The notes below the pieces were generated by a model. It was not told the origin of the DNA. It did not search any database and worked only from the letters and a program-made list of their open reading frames with translations. Made by a program: the position numbers and the translations under genes. Below are positions 23,997 to 34,131 of a stretch of DNA of 64,000 bases, in pieces (the first letter of the stretch is position 1; each line of letters begins with the position of its first letter). Source of the DNA: Drechmeria coniospora (lineage: Eukaryota; Ascomycota; Sordariomycetes; Hypocreales; Ophiocordycipitaceae); contig NC_054391.1 of the NCBI RefSeq assembly GCF_001625195.1, positions 806,001 through 870,000 on the forward strand, read 5' to 3'.

Positions 23997-26868
23997 TTTT
24001 TTTTCGTTTCCACGTCTCCTTGGGGTCTCATGATGGGTTTTGTTACTAGCAAGCTGGCTTGAAGGCTATTCTTCGAGTGTCCAGCGTCCTATCTTCGGCG
24101 GCTGGAGCGGCGCTTGCTGTTGAAGGCACGAGATAACAAAAAAGTTAGTAGTGAGGTGAGTTGTTGTGACCTTTTTAACGTTGCGTATGGTCGAGCCGGC
24201 CGGTGGCTATCACAAACCGTATTATTGCGCAGACTGCGTTCATGTTCGGCGTCCATTTTGCGTCGTGTGATGGTAACTTTCCTCCTAGCAAGAACGAGAT
24301 ATTCCCCCTCTGGGTTTCAGTACACTATAGCATCTCGGCTCGGTACGTCGTCCATTGCCTGCACCAGAACAAGAAATGCTCAACGGTTTCAGTAGCATGT
24401 CCGCACGTACATTGTGGTGATGATGCTGATGTAGTACGATATAGGTATCCGTTCAATCTTGACTTGCCCGTTCTGAGCTGTGCCAGTACGCTAGCTTCTT
24501 TCGATAGTCATACAGTTGTCATGTGTATTGCCTGGAAGTACAGCATTAACCCTCTTCGAAAACTTCCCGATATCGTCCGGTAATTGCTTCCCGTTGCTCT
24601 GACTTGATCGCGCTATGTTGAGGGTCGTTGACCGCATCCTAAGAAACTTCCTGGCTGGGGTTGCGCCCTGCCATGTAGCATCTCGCGCCTCTTCTTTGGC
24701 AGCCTTCAGAAGATCATGTTCAACAACAGCAGGTAGCCTTGAAACAATCACGGCATTTCCATTGTCTTTCAGTGCACTGACAGCATTATATATGCAACCA
24801 ACTTAGTCTTGGCCGGATTGTTAACGCGGGTTTTGCAGTGTGAGGACAGCGGCGTTGTGGCTTGTCGTAATGCCATACCGCGATATCTTAGCTCTGGTGC
24901 CGCTTTAACGAATATGCTGCCGCCGCCAGCTCCCCGGAGAATGGATTTTGCTCCTCCCTTACGCCGAGTTTAAAGGAAAACCGATCCAACGTCGCCCCCC
25001 TCGTACTGACGCGGGGATCTCAACGACCCCGCCGACTCCTACCACCCCATTTCGTGCTGAGCAGCTCACAGCGACCCGTATCGCCCAGTCCCGGTCGGTC
25101 TGTCTCGTATCTGCCTTATCCTCGTCGTCGATTATAGTTTGTACTCGTTCCGCCAATAGTGCCAACGCGAATGGATTAATAGTTTCCAATTCATTCATCG
25201 GTATCTCCCCGAGAGTCGTCGCCATCTTGTATATAGCGGCGAGCGGTGGAATCTTGTGAACTTTCGAATACGGGATGTAGCGTTGCGCAGTGGGTTGGTA
25301 ACCAGCAAGGTGTAGAGGTCGCTCTACAGCTTGATCGCCCTTTTCCAAAACCGTTTCTGGGCACTGGCGATCTGAGGCTCTGCTTCTGCTATACTGGTCG
25401 CTACGGTAAGGAACGTCCCCACGATTGCTTGTGCTCCGATTTTCTGGACGTGATTGATAGAGTTTCCCCTTTTATCTTTGCACGCGTGCATCCAGACGTT
25501 CGAGACGTAGTCTACTGCCGGAGCTACTATAGCAGTAAACAACTGTCTGGCCGTCGTTGGAGTAAGACCCCTAAGTCGCTGTAACTCTATGGCCGCCTCT
25601 AAGCCCATAGTCGCTGCCCTCGCGATGTGTTCTTTGTATTCAGCCCGGCATCCATGATTACTCCGAGAACCAGAACCTTGACCTGCGTTTTCGGTTGAAC
25701 CAGCCGATCCTTGACCGCGAAGGGTTCTGCGTCCGACTTATACGACTTCCGAGCGAAGTGTAGGATTGCCGTCTTGTCCGCCTCGAAAGTGGCACCGTTC
25801 CTTCGTTCCCAATCTAGCGCCGTTTCGATGATCGCTTCAATCTCATCACAATTGTTCTCCGCCGTTGGGCCAGTAGCCCATGCCGTAAAATCGTCGATAG
25901 AGGCTATAGCTCCACCGTAACAGTCTATCCGCCGCTGCACCAGGTCTGCGTTGAAGAATAGGAACAGGATCGGAGACCCGTAGGGAACCTTGTGGCAGCC
26001 CAGCTTGTGGTAAACTTTGCACCTCCGATGTTTGTCCATTGACTTGAATAGTCGCCGTGCGGTTCGAGCAAAAGGCTTCCACCCATCTGAGTAGTTCTTC
26101 TGGTATGCCCCTTGCTCTCATTCTATGAACGAGTCTCTCTTTGCACACTCCGTTGTAGGCCCCTTTGACTTTAAAGCTCACCAAGCTGAGGATCCGTCGA
26201 CCTCGCCAGTCTGCGTAGATTTGTTCCTGCAGCAGTATTAACGCTTGCTCGGCAGACCGCTGCTTGCGGGCTCCAAAGTGGTTCGTTGGTAACAGTCCAT
26301 AGTCTCGACGGCATGTGAGATCCTCTCTGCAACAACAGACTCCAGCACCGTCTTCAATGACCTCCGGTAGAGGAGGGAAGAAGGTGGGCAGCATTTCTTC
26401 AGTCTGTTCGATGCTATTGGCCGTACGTGTGCCGTCAGCCCTTACGAGCTGTGGCACCTTCCCGAACGCCATATCGTTTCCTGACTTCAGATACTTCGCG
26501 GCCTTCCATATGTTGTTGTTGTCAGCAAGAAACTCGTTCCAGTGCATCTTTCTCTGCCGCTTGATGGCATCGTGGTACCTGCTTGGCCGCTGCCTTAGCT
26601 GTGCTCTCGAGTTCTCCGCAATCCTGTCCTGCTCGTCGCGATGCTCTAGTGCGATTCCTCCAGTACGTGTGTATGCGCCGGACCTGAGTTGAGGTCTGAA
26701 GTCCACCAGCGCTTTGCATAGGGGCATGGCTTGCCCTTGGGTCTTAGGACGTGAACAGTGCAGTACAGGGTGAGTACTCCTGCGTGTGTTGATGGTACCA
26801 CCCCCCCCCGGGTTCGTCAAAGGTTTCTTCCATATACCTAGATGTTCGTACTTTGATTTGTACTGCAA
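23997..26868 (-). mobile_element. 3' part of a LINE: reverse transcriptase and RNase H
   Basis: On the minus strand, [22 protein letters not shown] (about 26520) is followed by [31 protein letters not shown] and [10 protein letters not shown] (26280-25990), then [14 protein letters not shown] and a damaged catalytic box SIDDFTAW (about 25890). Next come the thumb (LTPTTARQLFTAIVAPAVDY), RNase H remnants to about 24500, and the terminal zinc motif CTCGHATETVEHFLF (about 24395). About 200 residues of the polymerase fingers are missing between PEVIEDG and YGLLP. A run of eight T on the plus strand at 23997-24004 may be the poly(A) tail. This fragment lies upstream, in its own orientation, of the ORF1 piece at 22016-23380, so they are separate insertions or a rearrangement. 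Confidence 0.85.
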
Positions 26869-27640
26869 CCTAGATTTGTCATGAATGACCCGTGCGTTGG
26901 GTTCCCAATATGGCCACGGCCAACGGACAGGCTGGCCTTTGCGGATGAGGTTTTCTCATGGCGACAAACAAAATGGGCCGAACTTTGGTCGACTCGACTC
27001 AAATTAAGGGGAATCACGTATTGCGTCTGCCAGGCCCGGTCTACCTGCGCGATGGAGAAAGCGTAGCCGCGAAGAGGGCAGTGGCGGTACGACTTGTTGG
27101 TCGCCTCGACGGTGACACTGCCGCAAATAGATCAAGGACCAGCTGCCAGCTGCTCATGGAGAACAGTCCGGGCAGCTGCTGGAGAGGTGCAGGTACACAT
27201 ACTTGCATGCACAGGCACACGGATGAACAGATGTCTCGGTCTTGTGTTGCATTCGCCTAGACCCAGGGTTCTCGTCGATTTCGCCCATGCAAACTTTCTT
27301 TTTTGATTCGGAGGAAATCTGAACACGACTGCACGCAGACAGTATCACGGTACCGTACATGTGCTGCTACATGTTAAGTCGCTGGAGGCTTGCCTGGAGC
27401 TAGGTGGCTGCGGCTTTTTGGGTGATGGGACCAATGATAATATTGTTGTCGACATCAGAAAGGACACCTCCGTCACGCTCGTGGAACATCCATCGACTAG
27501 CGGCGATGAGTGACGGATCATCGACCTTAGGAAGGCCATTGAGTCAGCCACCGTTAATTTGCGGTATATCAATAATTTTAGGCTCTATTCGGTGGAGGGC
27601 ATACGGAGTAGATGAAGACGACTAGTGGAAGGATAAAAAA
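26869..27640. other. No recognised gene
   Basis: Short overlapping open frames only, none with a recognisable motif. Minus-strand 27345-27572 has ordinary composition but no family match. Confidence 0.4.
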
Positions 27641-27967
27641 CAGAGTACTCATAATTATACGAACCCGTTTCCTTTATTCATACGATTTTTTGCCTGGCGC
27701 CCCACAACGCTCCGCTATATAGTTTTAGTGCCAATGCAGTACAAAAAGATACATACGAGTTAGAGCACTAGCAGTCACAGCAGCGGCCCGGCTGGTCACA
27801 GCTCCGGCAGTCACAGCAGTCCTAGCAGTCACAACAGCGACCCGGCTAGTCACAGCGGTCCCGGCTAGTCGCAGCAGCGGCCCGGCTAGGGGATCTTAAT
27901 CTTACAGTATCATATATTGCAGTTAACTTACTTTCTAACCAATACCGTATTGCTTGTACTGCATTAC

Positions 27968-28138
27968 TGTTACGGAGTCGCTAGGCGACTGCTCTAGGAC
28001 TCTCAATGATGTTTATTAAAAGACTTGAAGGAGGGAAAACTACTTGGCAACTAGGGCTTCTAGTTGTGTGCGTTCCTCCTAGTGGGTCCCTTGGTTCCCT
28101 CCGTTCTCCTATATCGGGCTAAGCCCGATACCATAACA
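27968..28138 (+). repeat. Solo LTR 1 (171 bp, TGTTA..TAACA)
   Basis: Starts TGTTACGGAGTC and ends ACCATAACA, with perfect 5-bp terminal inverted repeats. It is the same length as the copy at 28277-28447 and differs from it at four transitions. The flanking 5-mers (ATTAC, GTACT) do not match, so its target duplication is lost or it entered by another route. Confidence 0.8.
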
Positions 28139-28276
28139 GTACTAGAGATTGGACTAGGGAAGAAATGATAGCGTATATTGATTAGGATAAGGCTAAAAAC
28201 GACCGTCTTAATTATAAGTTAGCTGATGTAATTTTTGTATAGCCTCTTCCAACAAGGCAAGGTATTAATAGAATTT

Positions 28277-28447
28277 TGTTACGGAGTCACTAGGCAACTG
28301 CTCTAGGGCTCTCAATGATGTTTATTAAAAGACTTGAAGGAGGGAAAACTACTTGGCAACTAGGGCTTCTAGTTGTGTGCGTTCTTCCTAGTGGGTCCCT
28401 TGGTTCCCTCCGTTCTCCTATATCGGGCTAAGCCCGATACCATAACA
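28277..28447 (+). repeat. Solo LTR 2 (171 bp) with 5-bp target duplication
   Basis: Same family as 27968-28138. It is flanked on both sides by AATTT (28272-28276 and 28448-28452), an exact 5-bp target-site duplication, which shows that this was a separate insertion whose interior was later lost by LTR recombination. Confidence 0.88.
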
Positions 28448-28894
28448 AATTTGGAGAGATATTGAGGAAGATATTGAGGAACAACAAGAATTATACTTGA
28501 GATAATTACTTGTATCTTTTGTACTGCATAGGCTGCATAGGCACTAAAGTTTTATAGCGGGGCGTCGTGGGGCGCTAGGCGAAAAATCGTATTAATAGAG
28601 GAAACGGTTCGTATAATTATGAGTACTCAGATAATATAGCTTGCATTGACAAAGGTAGAAAAATGGGGGGCCCAGAAGTGGGAGGTCTGACTTAATTGGA
28701 GCGTTCTTGGGGTCGCCGTCTAGCTCCCGCAATGTATCAGCCACGTTCAAACCACATTACAATCGAGACTTACTTATCTTATACGACTGCCAAGAACTAC
28801 GGAAAGTACCGAGTTTGGTACATATATATCGGCAATAGCCGTAATGTCCTTGGGAAAAGGACATGTGATACAAGCCACCAGCCGAGCCCACGCA

Positions 28895-29110
28895 TTGGTT
28901 TGGCTGGCTTGCCTGTAAGAAATGTGGCTTCATTCCAGCCAACCGATACGAGGTCATATATTCAATAATGGTGCTGATGTATTACCATGACTATATCTGG
29001 GGACTAACAGTCGGAAAATGAACAAGTCGCAATCGAACAAGTACTACTTAATATGCCTTGTTTGAAACGGACATGAAAGTGTGGTGTTTTCTTAATTGAT
29101 TTCACCAGGG
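28895..29110 (+). repeat. Diverged direct repeat, left copy
   Basis: Shares with 30853-31078 the ordered words GGTTTGGCT, GATACGA.GTCATA, TGGTGCTGATGTAT, GGGACTA..AGT and a following CTTG..GGACA. The copies are strongly diverged with small indels. They may be LTRs or dispersed repeats of a dead element about 2.2 kb long. Confidence 0.55.
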
Positions 29111-29669
29111 CCATATTCAGTTGGGATTTATATTCAAGGATGGCGGTGTACATACAAGGAGGCGGTGTACATAGAGAAGCAGGTGTCAACTGTCCAAGGT
29201 TGATTCCAGGTGTTTTGCAGCAGGCTTGTGAACTAAAAACAGTATTCCGAGAAATTCATTATAGCTGAGGCACGGAACGAGGTCCTAGTTAAACTGTCAA
29301 CTTTGCTACCCAATCTTGCTATGCATCACCACATCCGTATTATCGCTTTCAAACTATGTTGGTCGCTTTCGTGGTTGTCGGTCAACTCTGCGATCCAAGA
29401 CAAGAGCAGAAAGTATCTGAGGATTGTGACGTATTGGTACTGTGTTGGGTGTTTCTGGTGGCGACATTTGCATGTGGCGCTGTGTTCGATGGGGCAGGCG
29501 GTGAGATGGCACCTACATTTGATGCCTGAAGTCTTTTGTTGAGTTGTGTGCAGATGCCGCATGATATAGTGGGAGCCACCAAATTAAAGCGGCGGCATTT
29601 CCACGAATAGACAGATACATATTCAAATTAAAGCACGAGGAAGCAGTAGTTACGTTACCTTCTACTAAT
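29111..29669. other. No recognised gene
   Basis: A 17-bp duplication, AAGGA(T/G)GCGGTGTACATA, occurs at about 29136-29172. Open frames at 29303-29582 overlap on both strands and show no motif. Confidence 0.4.
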
Positions 29670-30161
29670 TGTTAATACACAATGCATAAGAATAATCAAG
29701 AAGCTATTACACACTTACGATAGATTCAATACGTAACCGAGGCCTATTGGGGTCCTAAGTAAGCCTGTCGCTTAGATAGTAAGTCGGGTAATAACGAGCA
29801 GTTGTATTTACAAGAAGTCCGTCAAGAAGCTTAGATGTACTTCTCATTCAATCGTAGACTGAATGCTTAGATTGATAACTGAAGGACCGAACCATCTAGC
29901 TAGTGGTAGAGACTGTCCTATATATACTTATTCATTCCTTCATTGATCATACTGGATCAACTGATCATATTCATGATTCATCGATCCGTGATCCTTCTGA
30001 TCGTTCCTCAATCCATCGGTCACCATTCGATGGTCACGTGATCTTCCATATCGATCCATGATCCTTCATTTGTCGGCCAACCCCTCCTTGGCCTTGTCAT
30101 ATGCGGCCACATCCTGCATCTCTGGTTGGGTTGACAGGTTCATGCCGCAGTGGTTGTAACA
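29670..30161 (+). repeat. Candidate solo LTR (TGTTA..TAACA, about 490 bp)
   Basis: Begins TGTTAATACAC and ends GGTTGTAACA, with a TATA-type core CCTATATATACTT near 29920. A dense cluster of GATC-containing short dyads follows it at 29944-30065. The flanking 5-mers do not match and there is no second copy in the window, so this is only a candidate. Confidence 0.35.
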
Positions 30162-30852
30162 TACGGCTAGTGAGGGACCGCAAGTATCCCGCACAAGAAG
30201 CACAGTTTTTTATAGATAGTTATATTTTGAGTATTCTAATTTGGACATCAAACTTTCTATACTTTTATAACTTTAATTGCACGTTGTAAACTGATACACG
30301 TGACATTTTAGCATTCTCCCAGCATAATAGAACACATACGATATACGTGACACTTCGATGAAAAAAAGTACATAGTATGCGAACAATTTCTATTAACAAT
30401 ACCCAATGCTGGACGAAATGATATTTATCGGGCAATTATATGCCTTAGATCTATTTTTTATGCCTTATCATTTTTTATATATATCTTACGGATAGCTACA
30501 GCACAAAAATTGGAGGGACAAGTCAGAATGTGGGATGAGTGATTGAGCGGTGAAAGTACTTGCCTTATTGCAACGTGTCAATTTATGCCGCAACGGAATG
30601 ATCCACCTGATGTAGCTTACATCACGTGACCAATGCTTAGTGGGTCCGTGGAGTACTCGCGCGACTCGTTATGAAAGGTCTCATAGAATAATATACCGCC
30701 ACATACCTCTGCGCACTGTACACTATATATCTAACAACCTTGATGTCGCTGAGGGCGACTCTTGTACGCATTGTATGTATGTATCAGCTAATTTTAAACC
30801 GCATCAGCTGAGGACCCCACTTAAATACGATACAGAATACAGTTACTAGCGG

Positions 30853-31078
30853 AGAGGTTTGGCTAGCTTAGTACTGTAAAGACATGAGGTTTTATTTATA
30901 GCTAGATAGTGATACGATGTCATACATATACTAATAGTGGTGCTGATGTATGACCTTGACTGATTTTAGGGACTAGTAGTGGGAAATTGAATATGTCGTA
31001 TAGTACTTTGCTTCTTCTATATGACTTGAAAAGGACACCTATGTTCAATATTGCTTTACTTGGTTTTATAATAAACCA
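30853..31078 (+). repeat. Diverged direct repeat, right copy
   Basis: Partner of 28895-29110 in the same orientation. It ends directly before the pol III-like segment at 31079. Confidence 0.55.
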
Positions 31079-31250
31079 CCAGCCGAGCGCAGTGGCTCAG
31101 TCGATCGCCCGTAATGTCCTCGTACCCGGTCGGATCCTGGGCGACGAGAGCACTTTTGCGCAGGAGCTGCCGGTAAGAAGCGAGGCCCTTGACGCGGCAA
31201 AATTCGTCGACGTCAACGAACAATATTCTTCGCGGGATGCTAATTAGAGG
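31079..31250 (+). mobile_element. Possible tRNA-derived SINE head
   Basis: A GC-rich island in AT-rich DNA. It contains AGTGGCTCAGTCGATCG, close to a pol III A box (TGGCNNAGTNGG), and 39 bases later GGTCGGATCCTGG, close to a B box (GGTTCGANTCC). The spacing suits a tRNA-derived promoter, but the sequence does not fold as a tRNA. No poly(A) or copy is seen in the window. An 86-codon open frame across it has no recognised family. Confidence 0.35.
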
Positions 31251-32424
31251 ATTTCTAATTCTATATACAGAAGGGAGCATTAGGAAGGAGGGAGGAGACA
31301 AGGAGCATCGAGGAGCAGCCAGGACGAGGCAGGGCAGGGCTAAGGGGTTGTAGAGGCCTACTTAGCTTTAATATTAGCGTTAATATTTCCATCCCAACGA
31401 GGATCGTAGTCTTCCAATTTTGCTTCTTTTTTATGCTTTTAACGTCGGCATATACTATGGAAGGGACAAACTCACCTCCTTACTACGTTAACGTAGTCGC
31501 TTAATGCTATCGTTGGCCTAAGGGGCGAGAGAGGGTAGGAGCAAGCGTTAGGCGTTGCTACGGCGGCACTACGCTATGCGGGAGTAGTAGAGTATAAGTT
31601 ATAAACAACTAGAAAGGGTAAGAGCGAGGTAAGTAATAATACGCTTGGGGATGGTTAGGTACAAGTACCGGTACGGGTATGTATACGGTACGGAAGTAAA
31701 ATCCAGGGCGATAGGACTCTAAAAAGGAACGGAATAGACAATGGTGGGGAAGGGGCAAAAGAAGGGTCTAACGTAAGAAACGGCATCAGTATACGGACGC
31801 GTGCAGAGAGGCAGGTATAGTATGTTCGAGTGGGTATACCGTACGGGCACTTACTCTATTACGTATACGGCCACCTCGGACGAAGCTCGGACGACCACTA
31901 AGGGGCAAAATTATTCCAAGCAAAGCAGGGAAAGGCTGTATATAGTAAGCGTTTTGCATAATAAATGGATAAAGAGAAAGGCAAAAAGGACAAGTACTAC
32001 AAGGCCATAATGCTAACGAGCACAGGGACCTGCTTCCGAAAGACAGCAGGAGCTAAACCGGGGGGCTAATGGCTGCGGCCTCGTACAGGAGGCAACAGTT
32101 GTAATTTATCCCGTCCCCTCTATCGAACAGCGAGCGGCAATGGAAGTACAGCGATATATATGCAAACCTACTTATAGTACTAGGTAGGTAGGTATTGGAG
32201 TCAAGGTCAGGACGAGTACAGCAAGACCTTGCGCTTGCATAATGGGCCGTTCGTACTATAAGAGTTCTTTGCAAGCAAGTTTTCCAACATCTATATATAC
32301 AGCCATTGCGCTTGTCCTGTATTAGCTCCATACCGCAACATTAGCAACAGCAACAAGGACCGCGGCGGTAACGTCCGTCACGCAACTAGCAGCTAGTACG
32401 CTGCCATCAATACGGAGCGAGACG
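31251..32424. other. No recognised gene; transition to the GC-rich compartment
   Basis: No coding signature. Base composition changes within this stretch from TA-rich to GC-rich, and the MFS gene starts the gene-bearing compartment. Confidence 0.45.
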
Positions 32425-34131
32425 TTACAGCCTGACGGCAAAGACAATGATGGCTGCGCACGACAAGAGACAGCCCGCGGCTATAAATGGTAGTCCGGTC
32501 CACGATTCACCCCAGCGTAGACCGATTCTAAAGGTTGCTGCCATGAGCGGCACAGCAATCAGCGTTCCGGTGGATTCCAGAACGCTCATGGCAGTAAACA
32601 GTACGCCGATGTGAGCATCACCTGCCACCAGGGCCAAGAGACTGCGCATGGCGGGGCTGTAACCGTAGCCGAGGGAATAGATGATCAGACTGGTGACGAG
32701 CATGGGGGAGGTGCGAGCAAAACCGACGCCAAACGCTCCAGCAACCAAGAGAATGATGCCAGCTCGAACGAGCCACAGGTCCTTGGCCAAGGGACTGAGC
32801 CCGAAGTTGAACAGCAGGAACTGGCCGATAAGTGGAAGGAGGACGGCGACCATGGTGAGGTTTACAGACGCCGAAATGGACGACAAAAATGCCGACTACC
32901 ATGACGATGAAGGTGTTTCTCAGTGAGACGTACGCACATGGAAGGATTCATGCGGCCAAGGAGGGGACGACGTACTTACCTCGGACCAGGACCAGCCAAA
33001 ACGCTTCGTCGTGTACTGCATGAGCACAAGGTTGGCGTATTTTCCAAGCGTCGTGAAAATCAAGCTGAATACAAGGCACCCCAGTACGGGATTGTCGAAG
33101 AATAAGGATCGTGCGGATGCGATGACCCGTTGGCGTGCCTGGCGTGCCCGTGACCACCAAGGGGCAAGAGCAGGGTTTCGGTCGTCACCGTCATGAACAT
33201 GGTCGGTTTCGTTCCGTGCAGGCTCATCAACAGAATATGGACGGGTATCTGGAAAGCCGAGAGCAACTACACTGCTCGAGAGCAGACATCCGAAACCGAG
33301 AAGAGCGGAGACCCAGGGGCCACCATGGGTCATGGCGGCATAGGTGATGGGGCCGGAGAGTAGCTGGCCCCCTATCATCAAGGCAGAAATATAGAAAAAG
33401 GCGGTTGATCTGATGGACGACGACGTCAGCCGTCGATGCGTCTCGTCTTTGACGGGCGTGAACTCATTTCCTCACCGCTGGGCATCTGTCGACACATCGT
33501 TGACGATGGTGAGCATCATGGCACTAAAAACGAATGGCCCGCCGCCGACCAAGGTCCATATGGCAGCGGCCCATACCAGCCGAAGCGGGAAGATGTCGGG
33601 GAACCAGCCTTTGGAGGTCGGTCAGTTGGTTGAGAAGGTATGGACGTACGTCGAGGGGTGCTCACACATCACCACATCGGTCAATTGGGACATGGCGAGG
33701 CCGAGCAGGGACAAGGCGAGGACGATTCGACGGCCATATCGATCAGCAGCCACGCCGTACGGGACGCCGGTGAGAATGCCGGGAATCAATCCAAAGGTTG
33801 CTTCCCATCCCTGGATGATGGAGAGTTCGGACTGAACGTCTCGATGCTTGCAGAGAGGGTCTCGCACGGGGTCTGTGACGTTGGGGAATCGCTGGCGACA
33901 GATGATGCCTTCCTGAATCTGGTTCACGGAAGTGGTAAAAAAGGAGGCGGCCACTTCGACGGCGAGGAGCAAGGCGATGAACGGTATAGCAATGGCAAGA
34001 CGTTGCGCAGGACCAAGGCGACCTCCCTTGGACGCCGCAGCACTCGTGCCTGTCCTTGGCTCGACCGGCCCGGCGTCCTCACACGCAGTCGGTAGGAGGG
34101 GGCTGCGCTCTGTCCTTGGCTGAGCAGGCAT
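32425..34131 (-). CDS. Major facilitator superfamily transporter, 4 exons
   Basis: Exons on the minus strand: 34131-33666, 33608-33476, 33409-32980 and 32895-32425. Introns are 57, 66 and 84 nt, all GT..AG with CTGA-type branch sites; the sum is 499 codons plus stop. The start is the Met before PAQPRTERSPLLP; an upstream in-frame Met at 34227 is possible but less likely. The first transmembrane segment is IAIPFIALLLAVEVAASFF; the loop 2-3 motif GVAADRYGRR (residues 126-135) is the MFS signature. After intron 1 the protein reads CWFPDIFPLRLVWAA, then an acidic and His-rich central loop (about 33250-33160), then six C-terminal helices. It is a plasma- or vacuolar-membrane pump of the drug:H+ antiporter style; the substrate is unknown. 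The gene stands alone. Confidence 0.88.

Larger units (their letters stand above)
27641..28630. mobile_element. Non-autonomous terminal-inverted-repeat element (hAT-like candidate)
   Basis: The left end (27641-27752) begins CAGAGTACTCATAATTAT and the right end (28512-28630) is its inverted complement, beginning CTGAGTACTCATAATTAT when read inward. The inverted repeats are about 110 bp, imperfect, and include a conserved GCGCCCCAC core. The flanking 8-mers ATAAAAAA and ATAATATA agree at six of eight positions, compatible with an old 8-bp hAT target duplication. No transposase is encoded. The inside holds a GC-rich repeated stretch (27768-27895) and two solo LTRs. Confidence 0.72.

Noticed and set aside
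27968..28447. A miniature LTR element (TRIM) with two LTRs around 138 bp
   Set aside because: The right copy has its own AATTT duplication on both sides, so the two are independent solo LTRs.
29944..30065. GATC-rich dyads as a replication origin
   Set aside because: There is no origin consensus for these fungi, and the dyads lie inside a candidate LTR.
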